From the NCBI RefSeq assembly GCF_029968095.1, contig NZ_JASCIR010000019.1:1-64000 (forward strand): a DNA stretch of 64,000 nucleotides. Direction: 5' to 3'. Of this stretch, positions 16,226-24,805 are shown in pieces. Position numbers and translations under genes: made by a program. This stretch comes from Streptomyces solicavernae (GTDB taxonomy: Bacteria; Actinomycetota; Actinomycetes; Streptomycetales; Streptomycetaceae). Under the pieces are notes generated by a model. It had not been told where the DNA came from. It made no database searches and saw only the letters and a list, made by a program, of their open reading frames with translations. Position 1 is the first letter of the stretch, and the number at the start of each line of letters is the position of its first letter.

Positions 16226-16543
16226 CTACCAGTAGCGCTTGACGTCGCAGTGGCGCTTGTAGTGGCCGGACGGAACGTCGATGTTGCGCTCCGCCGCCTT
16301 CTTGGCCTTCTCCTTGGTGTTGCCCGAGCCGTCGGCCCGGTCGTACCCGACCACATTGTTGTCACGGATCCGGACGATCTGGCACTGCACGGTGGCGTGC
16401 CAGGTCCGGGTGACCGAGACGCCGTCACGCACCACGCCGGCGGACGGCGGGGCGGGCGTCGCTGCGGTGGCGACGGGCGCGGCGAGACCGGCGGTGGCGA
16501 CGGCGACGGCGCCGGAGACGAGGGCGCGGCGCAGCAGCTTCAT
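16226..16543 (-). CDS. Small secreted protein (105 aa)
   Basis: A Sec signal peptide is evident: MKLLRRALVSGAVAVATAGL, then a hydrophobic run to an ATA-A cleavage area near residue 28. The mature part, about 77 residues, has two Cys (HATVQCQIVRI and HYKRHCDVKRYW) that may form one disulfide, and a basic middle. GGGGAGGA precedes ATG 16543. The family is not recognised. The repeats at 16557-16660 lie in its promoter region. Confidence 0.75.
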   Translation of the reverse strand: MKLLRRALVSGAVAVATAGLAAPVATAATPAPPSAGVVRDGVSVTRTWHATVQCQIVRIRDNNVVGYDRADGSGNTKEKAKKAAERNIDVPSGHYKRHCDVKRYW

Positions 16544-16556
16544 GGAGTCCTCCCCG

Positions 16557-16660
16557 ATGGTGGACCGTCCATGGCAGACGGTCGGTTGCGGACGGTCGTG
16601 GTGGACCGTCGATGGCTGACGGTCGGTGCGGACCATCAATGGCGTACGGCCGTTGGGCCG
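16557..16660. repeat. Imperfect 40-45-bp direct repeats
   Basis: Units containing GGACCGTC(C/G)ATGGC(A/T)GACGGTCGG occur twice, followed by a more diverged third (GGACCATCAATGGCGTACGGCCG). They lie upstream of the small secreted protein gene and about 100 bp from the E-F promoter. The GACGGTC/GACCGTC halves are inversely related and could be protein-binding sites. Confidence 0.5.
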
Positions 16661-16758
16661 GACGCTCTCGACCCTCGCACCCGCAGGCCGCCGGGCGCCG
16701 CCCCTGGCAGAGACGTTGGCAGCCCCTTGGCAGTCGTCCGCCGACCGGGTTCCGCGGT

Positions 16759-16783
16759 GAACCGGCCCGCGCGCGAACGCTAC
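16759..16783 (+). promoter_or_regulatory. ECF-type promoter of the E-F immunity operon
   Basis: GAACC (16759-16763), a 15-bp spacer and GCTAC (16779-16783), continuing as GTACTCGGTG. The same arrangement precedes the J-Y-Z-Q-R operon and the X-W operon. It is assigned to the cluster's own ECF sigma factor (24018-24575), as described for the planosporicin and microbisporicin systems. Confidence 0.75.
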
Positions 16784-16841
16784 GTACTCGGTGTCCAACC
16801 ACACGCACGACGTCATCGCACGCGGTCAGGCAGGAGAACTC

Positions 16842-17648
16842 ATGGCGTACGACACGGCTGCCGCCCCACCCGGGACCGGGCGGCGCGACAACCCCTCGAC
16901 GGCGACGGTGGTGGCCACCGAGCTCGCGCGGCACCGCAGGGGCTTCATCCCCTGGTACCACCTGCTCGCCCCTGTCATCATCACCGTCCCGCTCTTCCTC
17001 GGGGCGCTCGGCTCGTCCGAGGCACAGGCGGGCCAGACCTTCGAGGTGTTCCGCAATGTGACGCTGGAGTTCTGGGGCGTGCTGGTGCCGATGACGGCGG
17101 GGCTCGCGGCCGCACTCTCGGTCCGGGCGGACCAGGACGCCTGGCGTCTCCTCCTCTCTTACGGCGTGCCGCGCGGCCGCTACTTCGTCGGCAAGGTGGC
17201 CGCCCTCGGAGTGCTGGGCTTCGTCTCGTCCACCGTGCTCCTGGTGATGCTGTCGCTCGGCGCCGTGCTGAGCGGCCGCTTCCCGGAGGCCATGGGCACG
17301 GTGGTCGCCGCGGTCTATCTGCCCTGGCTGGTGGGGCTGTCCATGACGGCCCTCGCCGTGCTGGTCGCGACGGTGTGGGGGATGGGGCCCAGCATCGGTG
17401 TCGGGGTGGCCGGACTGCTGTGCGGGGCGCTGGTCTCGGACAAGGACTTCTGGTTCGCCGTCCCCTTCGCCTGGCCCATGCGGGTCGTGCTGCCGCTGGC
17501 GGGGATCGGCCCCAACGGAGTGCCGCTGCCCGAGGACAGTCCCGTGACCGACCCTTCGGCCATCCCGCTCGCCCTCGTCCTCGCCGCTGCGCTGACGGTG
17601 GCCCTGCTGGTCATCGGCCGCATGCACATGAGCCGTAAGGAGATTTGA
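16842..17648 (+). CDS. LanE-type ABC-2 permease, immunity (PspE-like, 268 aa)
   Basis: A polytopic membrane protein of the ABC-2 permease kind, about six helices (for example YHLLAPVIITVPLFLGALG, VLGFVSSTVLLVMLSLGAVL, MTALAVLVATVWGMG). With the ATPase that starts four bases after its stop it should form an exporter that removes the lanthipeptide from the membrane. ATG 16842 has a strong AGGAGAAC site; an in-frame GTG at 16791 lies just after the ECF -10 element and could give a leaderless, 17-residue longer form. The order E-F at the left edge of the cluster matches the planosporicin arrangement I recall. Confidence 0.8.
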   Translation: MAYDTAAAPPGTGRRDNPSTATVVATELARHRRGFIPWYHLLAPVIITVPLFLGALGSSEAQAGQTFEVFRNVTLEFWGVLVPMTAGLAAALSVRADQDAWRLLLSYGVPRGRYFVGKVAALGVLGFVSSTVLLVMLSLGAVLSGRFPEAMGTVVAAVYLPWLVGLSMTALAVLVATVWGMGPSIGVGVAGLLCGALVSDKDFWFAVPFAWPMRVVLPLAGIGPNGVPLPEDSPVTDPSAIPLALVLAAALTVALLVIGRMHMSRKEI

Positions 17649-17651
17649 GCG

Positions 17652-18473
17652 ATGACGACGCCGACCCCCGGACCCTCCGGGATCCCTGGAGCCCCCGGGA
17701 CCCCCGGGACGCCTGGAAACCCCGGAACCCCTGTAAACCCCGGAGCGCCCGCCGGCAGCACCGCGCGGGCCCTGGCCATCCGAGACCTGCACAAGCACTA
17801 CGGAACCCACCGCGCCCTCGACGGGGTGGACCTGACCGTCCGGACCGGCGAGGTCTACGGACTGCTCGGGCCCAACGGCGCAGGGAAGACCACTCTGATG
17901 AAAGCTCTCCTCGGGCTCCAGCGGCCCACCTCCGGCAGCATCGAGATCTTCGGCCGTCCGGTGGGGCGCGAGTCGCTGTCCGAGGTGGGTGCCCTGATCG
18001 AGGTACCCGGGCTGTGGCCGACCCTGACCGCGGACGAGACGCTGCGCGTCCACGCCCGCCTGCGCTGTGTGCCCGAGGAGTGGATCGAGCCGGCGCTGCG
18101 CCTGGTCAAGATGACCGAGGCCCGGGACCGGAAGGTCGGGGCGTACTCCCTCGGCATGCGCTGGCGCCTCGGGATCGCCGTGGCACTGCTGGCCAGGCCG
18201 CGCCTGATCGTGCTCGACGAACCCACCAACGGGCTCGACCCGGTCGGCATCCGGGAAATGCGCGGCATCATCCGCTCCCTGGCCGGCGAAGGGGTGGCGG
18301 TGCTGATCGCCAGCCACCAGCTGGCAGAGGTGGCCCAGGTGTGCGACCGGGTGCAGGTGCTGGTGGCCGGGCGGACGCAGTACGAGGGCCCGCTGGCCGG
18401 GCTCGCCGTGGACGGTGATGTGGAGGCCGGGTTCTTCCGCCTCCTGGAGACCGCCGATGCGGGCATCCGCTGA
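17652..18473 (+). CDS. LanF-type ABC ATPase, immunity (PspF-like, 273 aa)
   Basis: Walker A (LLGPNGAGKTTLMKALLG), a signature-like segment (YSLGMRWRLGIAVALLARP), Walker B (LIVLDEPTNGLDP) and the switch His (LIASHQLAE) are all present. The signature reads SLGMR, as in other LanF proteins, rather than LSGGQ. The first 35 residues form a GxP collagen-like repeat (TPGPSGIPGAPGTPGTPGNP), unusual for this family, encoded by short DNA repeats. It is cotranscribed with the permease. A strong terminator follows at 18626-18658. Confidence 0.85.
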   Translation: MTTPTPGPSGIPGAPGTPGTPGNPGTPVNPGAPAGSTARALAIRDLHKHYGTHRALDGVDLTVRTGEVYGLLGPNGAGKTTLMKALLGLQRPTSGSIEIFGRPVGRESLSEVGALIEVPGLWPTLTADETLRVHARLRCVPEEWIEPALRLVKMTEARDRKVGAYSLGMRWRLGIAVALLARPRLIVLDEPTNGLDPVGIREMRGIIRSLAGEGVAVLIASHQLAEVAQVCDRVQVLVAGRTQYEGPLAGLAVDGDVEAGFFRLLETADAGIR

Positions 18474-18489
18474 CCCGCCCGGCCGAACC

Positions 18490-18600
18490 GGCTTCGGCCC
18501 CGGATCGCGGGCTTGGCGCCGTACCGGTCCGACCCCGGATTACGGGCTTGGCCGCGGGCGGGCTCGGCTCCGGATTACGGGCTCGGCGCCGTACCCGCTC
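18490..18600. repeat. Diverged direct repeats after pspF
   Basis: Units of the type CCCCGGATTACGGGCTTGG, with CGCCGTACC inserts, recur at least three times between the pspF stop codon and its terminator. No gene is visible in this 150-bp gap. Confidence 0.5.
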
Positions 18601-18625
18601 GGCCCCCGACGGGCTTGTCGCGGAG

Positions 18626-18658
18626 GCGTGGGCCCCGGTGACAGTCCGGGGCCCACGC
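18626..18658. terminator. Bidirectional terminator between the F and R genes
   Basis: A perfect 13-bp stem (GCGTGGGCCCCGG with its complement, 7-nt loop) between the convergent ends of the E-F operon and the J-Y-Z-Q-R operon. Confidence 0.8.
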
Positions 18659-18667
18659 GTCGGGCGG

Positions 18668-19705
18668 TCAGCCGGCCCGGGCCGGCGGTGGCTGGCCGGG
18701 GCCGGGGAGGCCGGGGCGCTCCAGGAACGCGGCCCGCGACATCAGCTCGGAGCGGCTCCGCACACCGAGACCGTCGTACAGCCTGCGGATGCGGCGATAC
18801 ATGGACCGCTCGGAACAGTAGTAGCGCCGGGCGATCTCGGAGACGGTCATGGAGGTGCACAACAGCCGCGTCAGCTCGGCCTCCTCGTCCGCGGCCGGCT
18901 GCGGCAGGACGCGCGGCAGCGCGCCGCCCTGACGGCTGCCGTCGGTGCTCTGCACCCGCGCGGCACCCGGCCGCCGGACCGGCTGAGCCGGGCAGGCCGC
19001 GCTGCCCCGCCCGGTGTGGACGGCGCGTAGGGCGAGAGCGGGTGCGGCCGGCAGCGACGGGCGGGACGGACCGGCCGGGCGCCCGGAGGTCGCGTCCGCT
19101 CCGTCGGCCCCGTCGGCGATGTCACTGGTGCCGGTGGTGCCGGTGGTGCCGGTGGTGGCGGTGGTGCCAGTGGTGGCGCTGGTGCCGCGGTGCGCGCGGA
19201 ACTGCGCGTACAGCATCTCGGTCTGGCTCTCGATGGGAATGGCGAGATTGAGTACGAAGTTCGCGCCCGAGCGGATGGCGTGGTACGTCCGGTGCCCCGA
19301 CACGTCGCGGGTGACCGCGACGAGCAGGGCAAGCGGATGCCGCACCCGCACGGCGCGCAGTTCCTCGGCCTGGAACTCGCTGGTCACCGGCAGCAGCACG
19401 GGCAGGTCGAGGGTGACGCCGCCCGGCGCGGTCAGCTGCTGTTCGTCAACGAAGTCGAGACGGTCGAGCACCTCGCGGACCGCGCCGAGCGGTGCCCGCG
19501 GCAGCTCGAAGTACGCCCGGAGCCCGGAGTGGGCGAGCGCGTGGAGCCCGGCCGGGCGGTTGTTGTAGTGGGGGGCGTAGGAGGCGTCGGAGTGGGCGTT
19601 CTGCTGGTTGGTGCGCTGGTATTCGCGCGGCTCTTCGCACGGCTCTTCGCGCGGCTCTTCGCGTCGCTTTTCGTATCGCTCTTCGTATCGCGTCTCGTAC
19701 TGCAA
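18668..19705 (-). CDS. LuxR-type activator of the lanthipeptide cluster (PspR/MibR-like, 345 aa)
   Basis: The C-terminal 70 residues carry a LuxR-type helix-turn-helix (MTVSEIARRYYCSERSMYRR, RLYDGLGVRSRSELM). The middle (about 45-165) is a sensor-like domain without a recognisable receiver motif. By position and architecture it corresponds to the MibR/PspR activator that turns on the lanA operon. The N-terminus is odd: a TTG start at 19705 with GGGGGAA upstream and a Glu/Arg repeat tail (EERYEKRREEPREEPCEEP). Residues about 174-194 are a Thr/Gly repeat. It is the last gene of the J-Y-Z-Q-R operon, 176 bp after Q. Confidence 0.8.
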   Translation of the reverse strand: MQYETRYEERYEKRREEPREEPCEEPREYQRTNQQNAHSDASYAPHYNNRPAGLHALAHSGLRAYFELPRAPLGAVREVLDRLDFVDEQQLTAPGGVTLDLPVLLPVTSEFQAEELRAVRVRHPLALLVAVTRDVSGHRTYHAIRSGANFVLNLAIPIESQTEMLYAQFRAHRGTSATTGTTATTGTTGTTGTSDIADGADGADATSGRPAGPSRPSLPAAPALALRAVHTGRGSAACPAQPVRRPGAARVQSTDGSRQGGALPRVLPQPAADEEAELTRLLCTSMTVSEIARRYYCSERSMYRRIRRLYDGLGVRSRSELMSRAAFLERPGLPGPGQPPPARAG

Positions 19706-19837
19706 GGCCTGTTCCCCCGTGAGTTCGTGGCCCTGTAGGACCCGCCCGCGTGGTCAGCGCGGGCGAGACCCTCCTTGCTCATGTGTCCTGCTCACGCGTG
19801 CGCGCGGGCTCGTCCCCGGCCGCCGCCTGCGTACAGG

Positions 19838-19876
19838 TCCGCCCGGGCCGGCCGTTGTAGGGCGGGCCCGGGCGGA
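19838..19876. other. Hairpin between the Q and R genes
   Basis: A perfect 12-bp stem (TCCGCCCGGGCC, 19838-19849, with 19865-19876). Since Q and R read in the same direction it may reduce readthrough into the activator gene or process the message. Confidence 0.5.
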
Positions 19877-19881
19877 ACCGG

Positions 19882-20382
<501 letters not shown>

Positions 20383-20394
20383 TTCGCGGTCACC

Positions 20395-21315
20395 TCACTG
20401 CCGAGGAGTGTCGAACGTGCGGGAGTCCTGGTCGTGGCGGGGTGCTCCGTGGGCGCCGAGGAGGGCGGCGTACCCGTCCTCCAGGGACGGTTCCACCGGG
20501 CGGGCGCCGGGCGGCGGGTCGGTGGTGACGATGCGGTAATCGGTGCCTTCGGCGGTGGTCACCGCGCTCACCACCTCGGCGCCGGATGGTGGCCCGGCGG
20601 ACGGGGAGGCGGCCCGGTATGCGTAGGTGCAGCCCGCGGCCTGGCTGACCAGGGCGGGGGTGCTGTCGTGGAAGACGATCCGCCCTGCGGCGAGCACCGC
20701 CACCTCGGGGCAGGTCTGGGCCACGTCGTCGAGGATGTGGGTGGACAGGAGGACGGTGCGGCCGTGGCCGAGTCCTGCCAGGAGGGTGCGGAAACGCATC
20801 CGTTCGTGCGGGTCGAGGCCAGTGGTGGGCTCGTCGACGACGAGGACGGACGGGTTGCCGAGCAGCGCCTGCGCGATGCCGACGCGTCTCTTCATGCCGC
20901 CGGAGAACCCGGCGAGCCGTTCGCCGGCCCGGTCCGCGAGGCCGACCTCCGCGATCCGGTCCTCGACCTGGCGGCGGCGTTCCCGCTTGTCGTGGATGCC
21001 TTTGAGTACGGCGATGTAGTCCAGGAACTCACGCGCGGTCAGGTCCGGGTAGAGGGAGAGCTCCTGCGGCAGATAGCCGAGGGTGCGCTTGACGGCGGTC
21101 AGCCCGGCGCTGGTCGAGAGGTCGTGCCCGGCGACCGTCACCCGCCCCGAGGTGGGGCGCAGCACTCCGGTGAGGATGCGCAGCAGGGTGGTCTTGCCCG
21201 CGCCGTTGGCGCCGAGGAGGCCGACCGTGCCGCTCTCGATGTGCAGTTCCACGGCGTCAAGCGCGCGGCGGCCGCCGGGGTGGACCTTCGTCAGCGCTTC
21301 AGTGGTGATGTTCAT
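20395..21315 (-). CDS. ABC transporter ATPase (PspZ-position, 306 aa)
   Basis: Walker A (GLLGANGAGKTTLLRILTG), signature (LAGFSGGMKRRVGIAQALLG), Walker B (VLVVDEPTTGLDP) and switch His (LLSTHILDD) are intact. It pairs with the membrane proteins encoded just upstream. GGAG stands before ATG 21315, which overlaps the preceding stop as ATGA. In the planosporicin layout this is the ATPase of the extra J-Y-Z transporter, whose export or immunity role is less well defined than E-F. Which of the letters Y and Z applies is from memory. Confidence 0.85.
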   Translation of the reverse strand: MNITTEALTKVHPGGRRALDAVELHIESGTVGLLGANGAGKTTLLRILTGVLRPTSGRVTVAGHDLSTSAGLTAVKRTLGYLPQELSLYPDLTAREFLDYIAVLKGIHDKRERRRQVEDRIAEVGLADRAGERLAGFSGGMKRRVGIAQALLGNPSVLVVDEPTTGLDPHERMRFRTLLAGLGHGRTVLLSTHILDDVAQTCPEVAVLAAGRIVFHDSTPALVSQAAGCTYAYRAASPSAGPPSGAEVVSAVTTAEGTDYRIVTTDPPPGARPVEPSLEDGYAALLGAHGAPRHDQDSRTFDTPRQ

Positions 21316-22109
21316 GATGCTCCGTGTCGTCGGATGCGGGCGACGAGGTGCCCGAGCGCGTAGCAGCAGGCGGCCATGGCGAGGACGAGGACGACGTTCA
21401 GCAGTGCTGTGGCGCCGGAGACGTCGGGCCGAAGTACGCCGCCTCCTTGCCGGGTCGCCCACACCTGGGGGGCGCCCGCCCAGGCGACCAGCGGGTAGCC
21501 GTTCAGCGGGGAGAGGACGGTGCCGGTCGGTGTGGGCAACGGCGAGAACGCGGGCGGGAAGTGGCAGGCCCACAGCCACACCACCACCGTGATCGCCCGG
21601 GCCGCGGCCACCGGGAGCAGCGCGCCGAGGAGGCCGGCGAACGCGGCGACGAGCAGCGCCGAGGGCAGCACTGCCAGGCAGAGCGCGGCCGCGGCGGAGC
21701 CGAGCGGCGCCACCGAGCCCGCGGTGGCCGCGAGCACCGTGGCGTACAGCGCCAGCAGTGCGGCGACCGGAGCGAGGGCGGTCAGCAGCGGTCCAGCCAG
21801 CGTGCCGAGGCTCTGGGCCAGTGGCTTGGCCGGCGTGGCGGTGCGCAGCTCGGCCATGCCGCGCGCCTCCAGGCCGCGGCGCAGCCGGTCGGCGAGTGCC
21901 AGGCCGACGCCGAGGGTGCAGAAGGAGTTGACCAGCACCGCGGCGGCACCGGCCCGGAACACCGGGTCGCCGTGGCCGGTGACGGTCGGCGAGGTCGTGG
22001 CGAGCAGCAGGCTGAGCAGGGCGAGGGGCAGGACCGTGCCCCACACGGCTCTGCTTCGGGCAGCCATCAGCGCTTCGTAGCGCAGGGTCCACAGCAGTGC
22101 GGTCACCAT
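21312..22109 (-). CDS. ABC-2-like membrane protein (PspY-position, 265 aa)
   Basis: A hydrophobic protein with about six helices (GTVLPLALLSLLLATTSPTV, LLTALAPVAALLALYATVLA, LCLAVLPSALLVAAFAGLLG, LLNVVLVLAMAACCYALGHL). GGGGAGG precedes ATG 22109. It overlaps the upstream gene by 7 bp and the downstream ATPase by 4 bp, so the three are translationally coupled and should form one ABC complex. Confidence 0.8.
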   Translation of the reverse strand: MVTALLWTLRYEALMAARSRAVWGTVLPLALLSLLLATTSPTVTGHGDPVFRAGAAAVLVNSFCTLGVGLALADRLRRGLEARGMAELRTATPAKPLAQSLGTLAGPLLTALAPVAALLALYATVLAATAGSVAPLGSAAAALCLAVLPSALLVAAFAGLLGALLPVAAARAITVVVWLWACHFPPAFSPLPTPTGTVLSPLNGYPLVAWAGAPQVWATRQGGGVLRPDVSGATALLNVVLVLAMAACCYALGHLVARIRRHGAS

Positions 22110-22792
22110 GCCTCCCCGGGGCCGGGTCGAGCGTCGTTCTGTCCGGAGCCGGTTGGAGCGTTGTGCTGTCCTGGGCCGGTCCGGCGGTTCGGGTCAGGTC
22201 GGCCGTCGGGGCCGAGTCCGCGCAGGGCCAGGGCGGTCAGCACGGCGCCGACGAGCAGGGCGGGTACCGCCTGGACGAGCCCGGCGGGCACCACCCGGTC
22301 GACCAGCAGCAGCTTCGCCAGTACGGCGGCGGACACCAGCCCTGCGGCGGGCGCGGCCGAGCCGGTCCGTACCGTCGCCCACACCGCGCAGCCGCTCAGC
22401 AGCACCGTCAGTCCGGCCAGCTCCACCAGCGCGGTCGCGGCGTCCAGCGGCAGGTCACCGGCCGCCGGCAGGTTCACCAGGGCGACGGCGGCGACCGCGG
22501 TGACGGCGGCCGGCCAGGCGAGGCGGCGGGCGACGGTACGGCGGTAGGGGGTGGACAGGGACAGGTGCAGTTCGGCCATCGGTTCGCGCGCCACCACCGC
22601 GGCGCAGGCCAGCGCCGTGGCCATAGGCACGGCGCAGGTCAGCAGGGAGCGGCTCAGGAGCATGCCCGAGCCTTGGCCCGTGGCAGTGGTGGCACCGGCG
22701 ACGAGCGCGGCGAGCACGGGCAGGACGAAGGCCTGTCTCCCGCAGCGGCGTGCTTCATGCACCCACCAGTTCGCGACGGTCACCCCGCGCAT
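22103..22792 (-). CDS. Membrane protein, first gene of the J-Y-Z-Q-R operon (PspJ-position, 229 aa)
   Basis: About six membrane helices (QAFVLPVLAALVAGATTATG, SLLTCAVPMATALACAAVVA, AGLVSAAVLAKLLLVDRVVP) and a polar Pro/Gly/Asn tail. It is probably a second membrane subunit of the Y/Z transporter. GAGGAG precedes ATG 22792. An ECF-type promoter at 22916-22940 should give a leader of about 115 nt. Confidence 0.75.
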   Translation of the reverse strand: MRGVTVANWWVHEARRCGRQAFVLPVLAALVAGATTATGQGSGMLLSRSLLTCAVPMATALACAAVVAREPMAELHLSLSTPYRRTVARRLAWPAAVTAVAAVALVNLPAAGDLPLDAATALVELAGLTVLLSGCAVWATVRTGSAAPAAGLVSAAVLAKLLLVDRVVPAGLVQAVPALLVGAVLTALALRGLGPDGRPDPNRRTGPGQHNAPTGSGQNDARPGPGEAW

Positions 22793-22915
22793 CTCGTGGC
22801 TCCTCTCGTTGTGTTCCTGTCGCCGTGCGCCCGCACGGAACGTGCAGGTCGCACAACCGCCGCCCGCGGCCGGTTACGGGGGTGGCACCGGCCACGAGCG
22901 TCGGTCACCAAGTAC

Positions 22916-22940
22916 GTAGCCTCCGGGAGGTGAGCGGTTC
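22916..22940 (-). promoter_or_regulatory. ECF-type promoter of the J-Y-Z-Q-R operon
   Basis: On the minus strand GAACC (22940-22936), 15 bp, GCTAC (22920-22916), continuing GTACTTGGTG. It matches the promoters at 16759 and 24609 in both elements, in spacing and in the downstream GTAC-GGTG. The gap 22793-23097 otherwise contains only the repeats at 23028-23100. Confidence 0.75.
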
Positions 22941-23027
22941 ACTCGGGCGGCCACGATTTTTCGTACGGGTCTGCCCGGCGCAGTCCGACGGCGCGCTCCT
23001 CGGCACGCTCTCGCCGCAGTGCTGCGG

Positions 23028-23100
23028 CGTGCTTCTTCGGCGTGCTCCCGTGGCTATTCCTTCGGCGTGCTCCCATGGCTGTTCCTTCGGCGTGTTCCTA
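23028..23100. repeat. 25-bp tandem repeat after pspW
   Basis: Three units of the form GGCGTGCTCCC(A/G)TGGCT(G/A)TTCCTTC run up to the stop codon of the anti-sigma gene, the last unit being partial and merging with the stop. Confidence 0.65.
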
Positions 23101-24021
23101 CAGCGCAGGCGGGGATTCCCGGAAGGACCGCATGGCGGTGACAGCCCAGGCGAGCAGCGCCGCGGCCAGGGCCAGGGTCCATGGAGTGGTGGCGAGCAGG
23201 GTGTTCAGGACGGCGTCCACGGGGGTTCTGATCAGCCCGTCCGGACCCCCGACCACGCCGAGCAGCCACACCGCGCATCCGACGGCCGCGCCGACCGCCG
23301 GGGAGTGCCGGACCGACAGGGCGAGGGCGAGCGCCGCGGCGAGCAGCGCCTCGCCGAGCCAGGCGGACACCACCGGCCACCAGCCGACCCCCCGCATCAG
23401 CGCCGAGCACACCAGGGCCATGGTCACGTCGACGCAAAGGACCACGGCCAGCCTGGCGAGGAACACCGCGGCGGGCGGCACCGGCAGGGTGAACAGCACT
23501 TCCCGGCGCGGGTCGCGGCGGGGTGAGGCCGCCATCAGCGCGCCGAACATGACGAGCAGGACGGCCACGGCGCCGAAGAGCCGTACCCCGAACTCGTTCT
23601 GTTCCTGGGCCGTGGCCAGCAGGGCGGCGCCCACGAAGCCCGCGGCGCTCAGTGGCGCCCAGGTGCGGGGCAGCAGCGCGGCCTGACGGACTGCCAGCTG
23701 CCAGGTCGTGCGCCAGGGCCGGTCGACCCGCGCCCGGGCGGGCCGTGCCTCCCTGTCGGTGCCGGCCGGCTCGGCCGCCGCGGGCGCGGCTGCGGCCGTC
23801 GCGCCCGGCAGGGCGGGGCCGAGGAGTACGTCGAAGGAGGGTGCGGTGGCGGCGTGTTCGGCCAGGTCCGCTCGTACCGCGGCCTCGATGTCCTGCCAGA
23901 CTGCCAGCCGGTTGCGGCAGCTCGGGCAACTGTCCAGGTGGGGTGGACGGTCCGCGGGCGCGGCGGGGGTGCCGGTGCGGGCGAGTCGCGCCAGGGCCTC
24001 GTCGGTGAGGTGTCGTGTCAT
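23098..24021 (-). CDS. Membrane anti-sigma factor (PspW/MibW-like, 307 aa)
   Basis: A zinc-finger-like anti-sigma motif lies near the N-terminus (HLDSCPSCRNRLAVW, an HxxxCxxC arrangement), followed by about six membrane helices from residue about 120 on. It should hold the ECF sigma factor inactive until the lanthipeptide or cell-envelope stress is sensed. ATG 24021 overlaps the sigma-factor stop as ATGA, the usual coupling for such pairs. Confidence 0.85.
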   Translation of the reverse strand: MTRHLTDEALARLARTGTPAAPADRPPHLDSCPSCRNRLAVWQDIEAAVRADLAEHAATAPSFDVLLGPALPGATAAAAPAAAEPAGTDREARPARARVDRPWRTTWQLAVRQAALLPRTWAPLSAAGFVGAALLATAQEQNEFGVRLFGAVAVLLVMFGALMAASPRRDPRREVLFTLPVPPAAVFLARLAVVLCVDVTMALVCSALMRGVGWWPVVSAWLGEALLAAALALALSVRHSPAVGAAVGCAVWLLGVVGGPDGLIRTPVDAVLNTLLATTPWTLALAAALLAWAVTAMRSFRESPPAL

Positions 24022-24575
24022 CGTCGTCCCGTTCCTTCCAGCCGCAGGGCGGACAGCATGTTGCCCAGTCGCTTCCTGGCCTGGGACATCCGGCTCTTGA
24101 CGGTGCCCACCGGGATGTCGAGCACGGCGGCAACTTCCGGGTAGGGCAGTTCCTCGACCAGCACCAGCGCCAGGACCTCGCGCAGGTGCTCGGGCAGCGC
24201 CCGGACGGCCGTGAGCAGTTCGGCGTGCTCGGACTTCCGTACGACCTGGTCCTCGACGCTCGGTCCCGGGTCGGGGACCTCCTCGGCCTCGGCCAGGTCA
24301 GCCAGTTGGGGCCGGGAGCGGCGTAACCGGTTGTGGGCCTGGCGGCGGGCGACGCCGAGCAGCCAGCCGCGCACGGAGGACTCGCCGCGGAAGCCGCCCG
24401 CCGAACGCCAGACCGCCAGCCAGGACTCCTGCAGGATCTCCTCGGCCACGCCCTGGTCCGAGCTGAGTCTGCGCACGAGCCGGAGCATGGCGTCGGCGTG
24501 CCGCTCGTAGAGGGCGCGCAGGGCGGTCTGGTCGCCGTGGGCGACGGCCGAGAGCAGGGCGTTGTCCGAACACAC
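24018..24575 (-). CDS. ECF sigma factor of the cluster (PspX/MibX-like, 185 aa)
   Basis: Sigma region 2 (ALRALYERHADAMLRLVRRL, EEILQESWLAVWRSAGGFRG) and region 4 (LPEHLREVLALVLVEELPYP, EVAAVLDIPVGTVKSRMSQA) are complete. The frame stays open to 24779, but region 2 starts right after GTG 24575, and the ECF promoter at 24585-24609 puts the transcription start within a few bases of that codon, so a leaderless message is likely and the gene should be autoregulated. Its targets should be the three promoters with the GAACC-N15-G(A/C)TAC signature. It diverges from lanA. Confidence 0.88.
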   Translation of the reverse strand: MCSDNALLSAVAHGDQTALRALYERHADAMLRLVRRLSSDQGVAEEILQESWLAVWRSAGGFRGESSVRGWLLGVARRQAHNRLRRSRPQLADLAEAEEVPDPGPSVEDQVVRKSEHAELLTAVRALPEHLREVLALVLVEELPYPEVAAVLDIPVGTVKSRMSQARKRLGNMLSALRLEGTGRR

Positions 24576-24584
24576 ACCACGTAC

Positions 24585-24609
24585 GTATCCGAGAAGCGCC
24601 GGACGGTTC
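24585..24609 (-). promoter_or_regulatory. Autoregulatory ECF promoter of X-W
   Basis: Minus strand: GAACC (24609-24605), 15 bp, GATAC (24589-24585), continuing GTACGTGGTG. It has A where the other two promoters have C in the -10 box. The distance to GTG 24575 leaves almost no leader. Confidence 0.75.
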
Positions 24610-24650
24610 ACGGGATTCGGGAAATAGAAGAAACATTTCCGATTCGATGC

Positions 24651-24669
24651 CGTCAGATGCCATCTGACG
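24651..24669. promoter_or_regulatory. 19-bp palindrome between the sigma gene and lanA
   Basis: CGTCAGATGCCATCTGACG has perfect 9-bp arms and a 1-bp centre. It lies 137 bp upstream of lanA and 42 bp upstream of the X -35 element, in the shared regulatory gap. A weaker inverted repeat, GGAAAT-N9-ATTTCC, sits at 24620-24640. The LuxR-type activator is the natural candidate binder; this is inference. Confidence 0.6.
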
Positions 24670-24805
24670 TGGCGTTCTGCCATCGGACTGCCAACACTGC
24701 CAGCCCTTCCGCAAGCTGTTGAACGGCCGGGATCGTCCGTGGTTGCGTGTTGCCCGGATCGCGACCCACGAACACCCATTCGGTTCCTACGACCAAGGAG
24801 TGAGT

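Noticed and set aside
16425..18317. 630-codon minus frame across the E-F genes
   Set aside because: Gln/His/Arg-rich shadow with no domain, opposite to two clear ABC genes.
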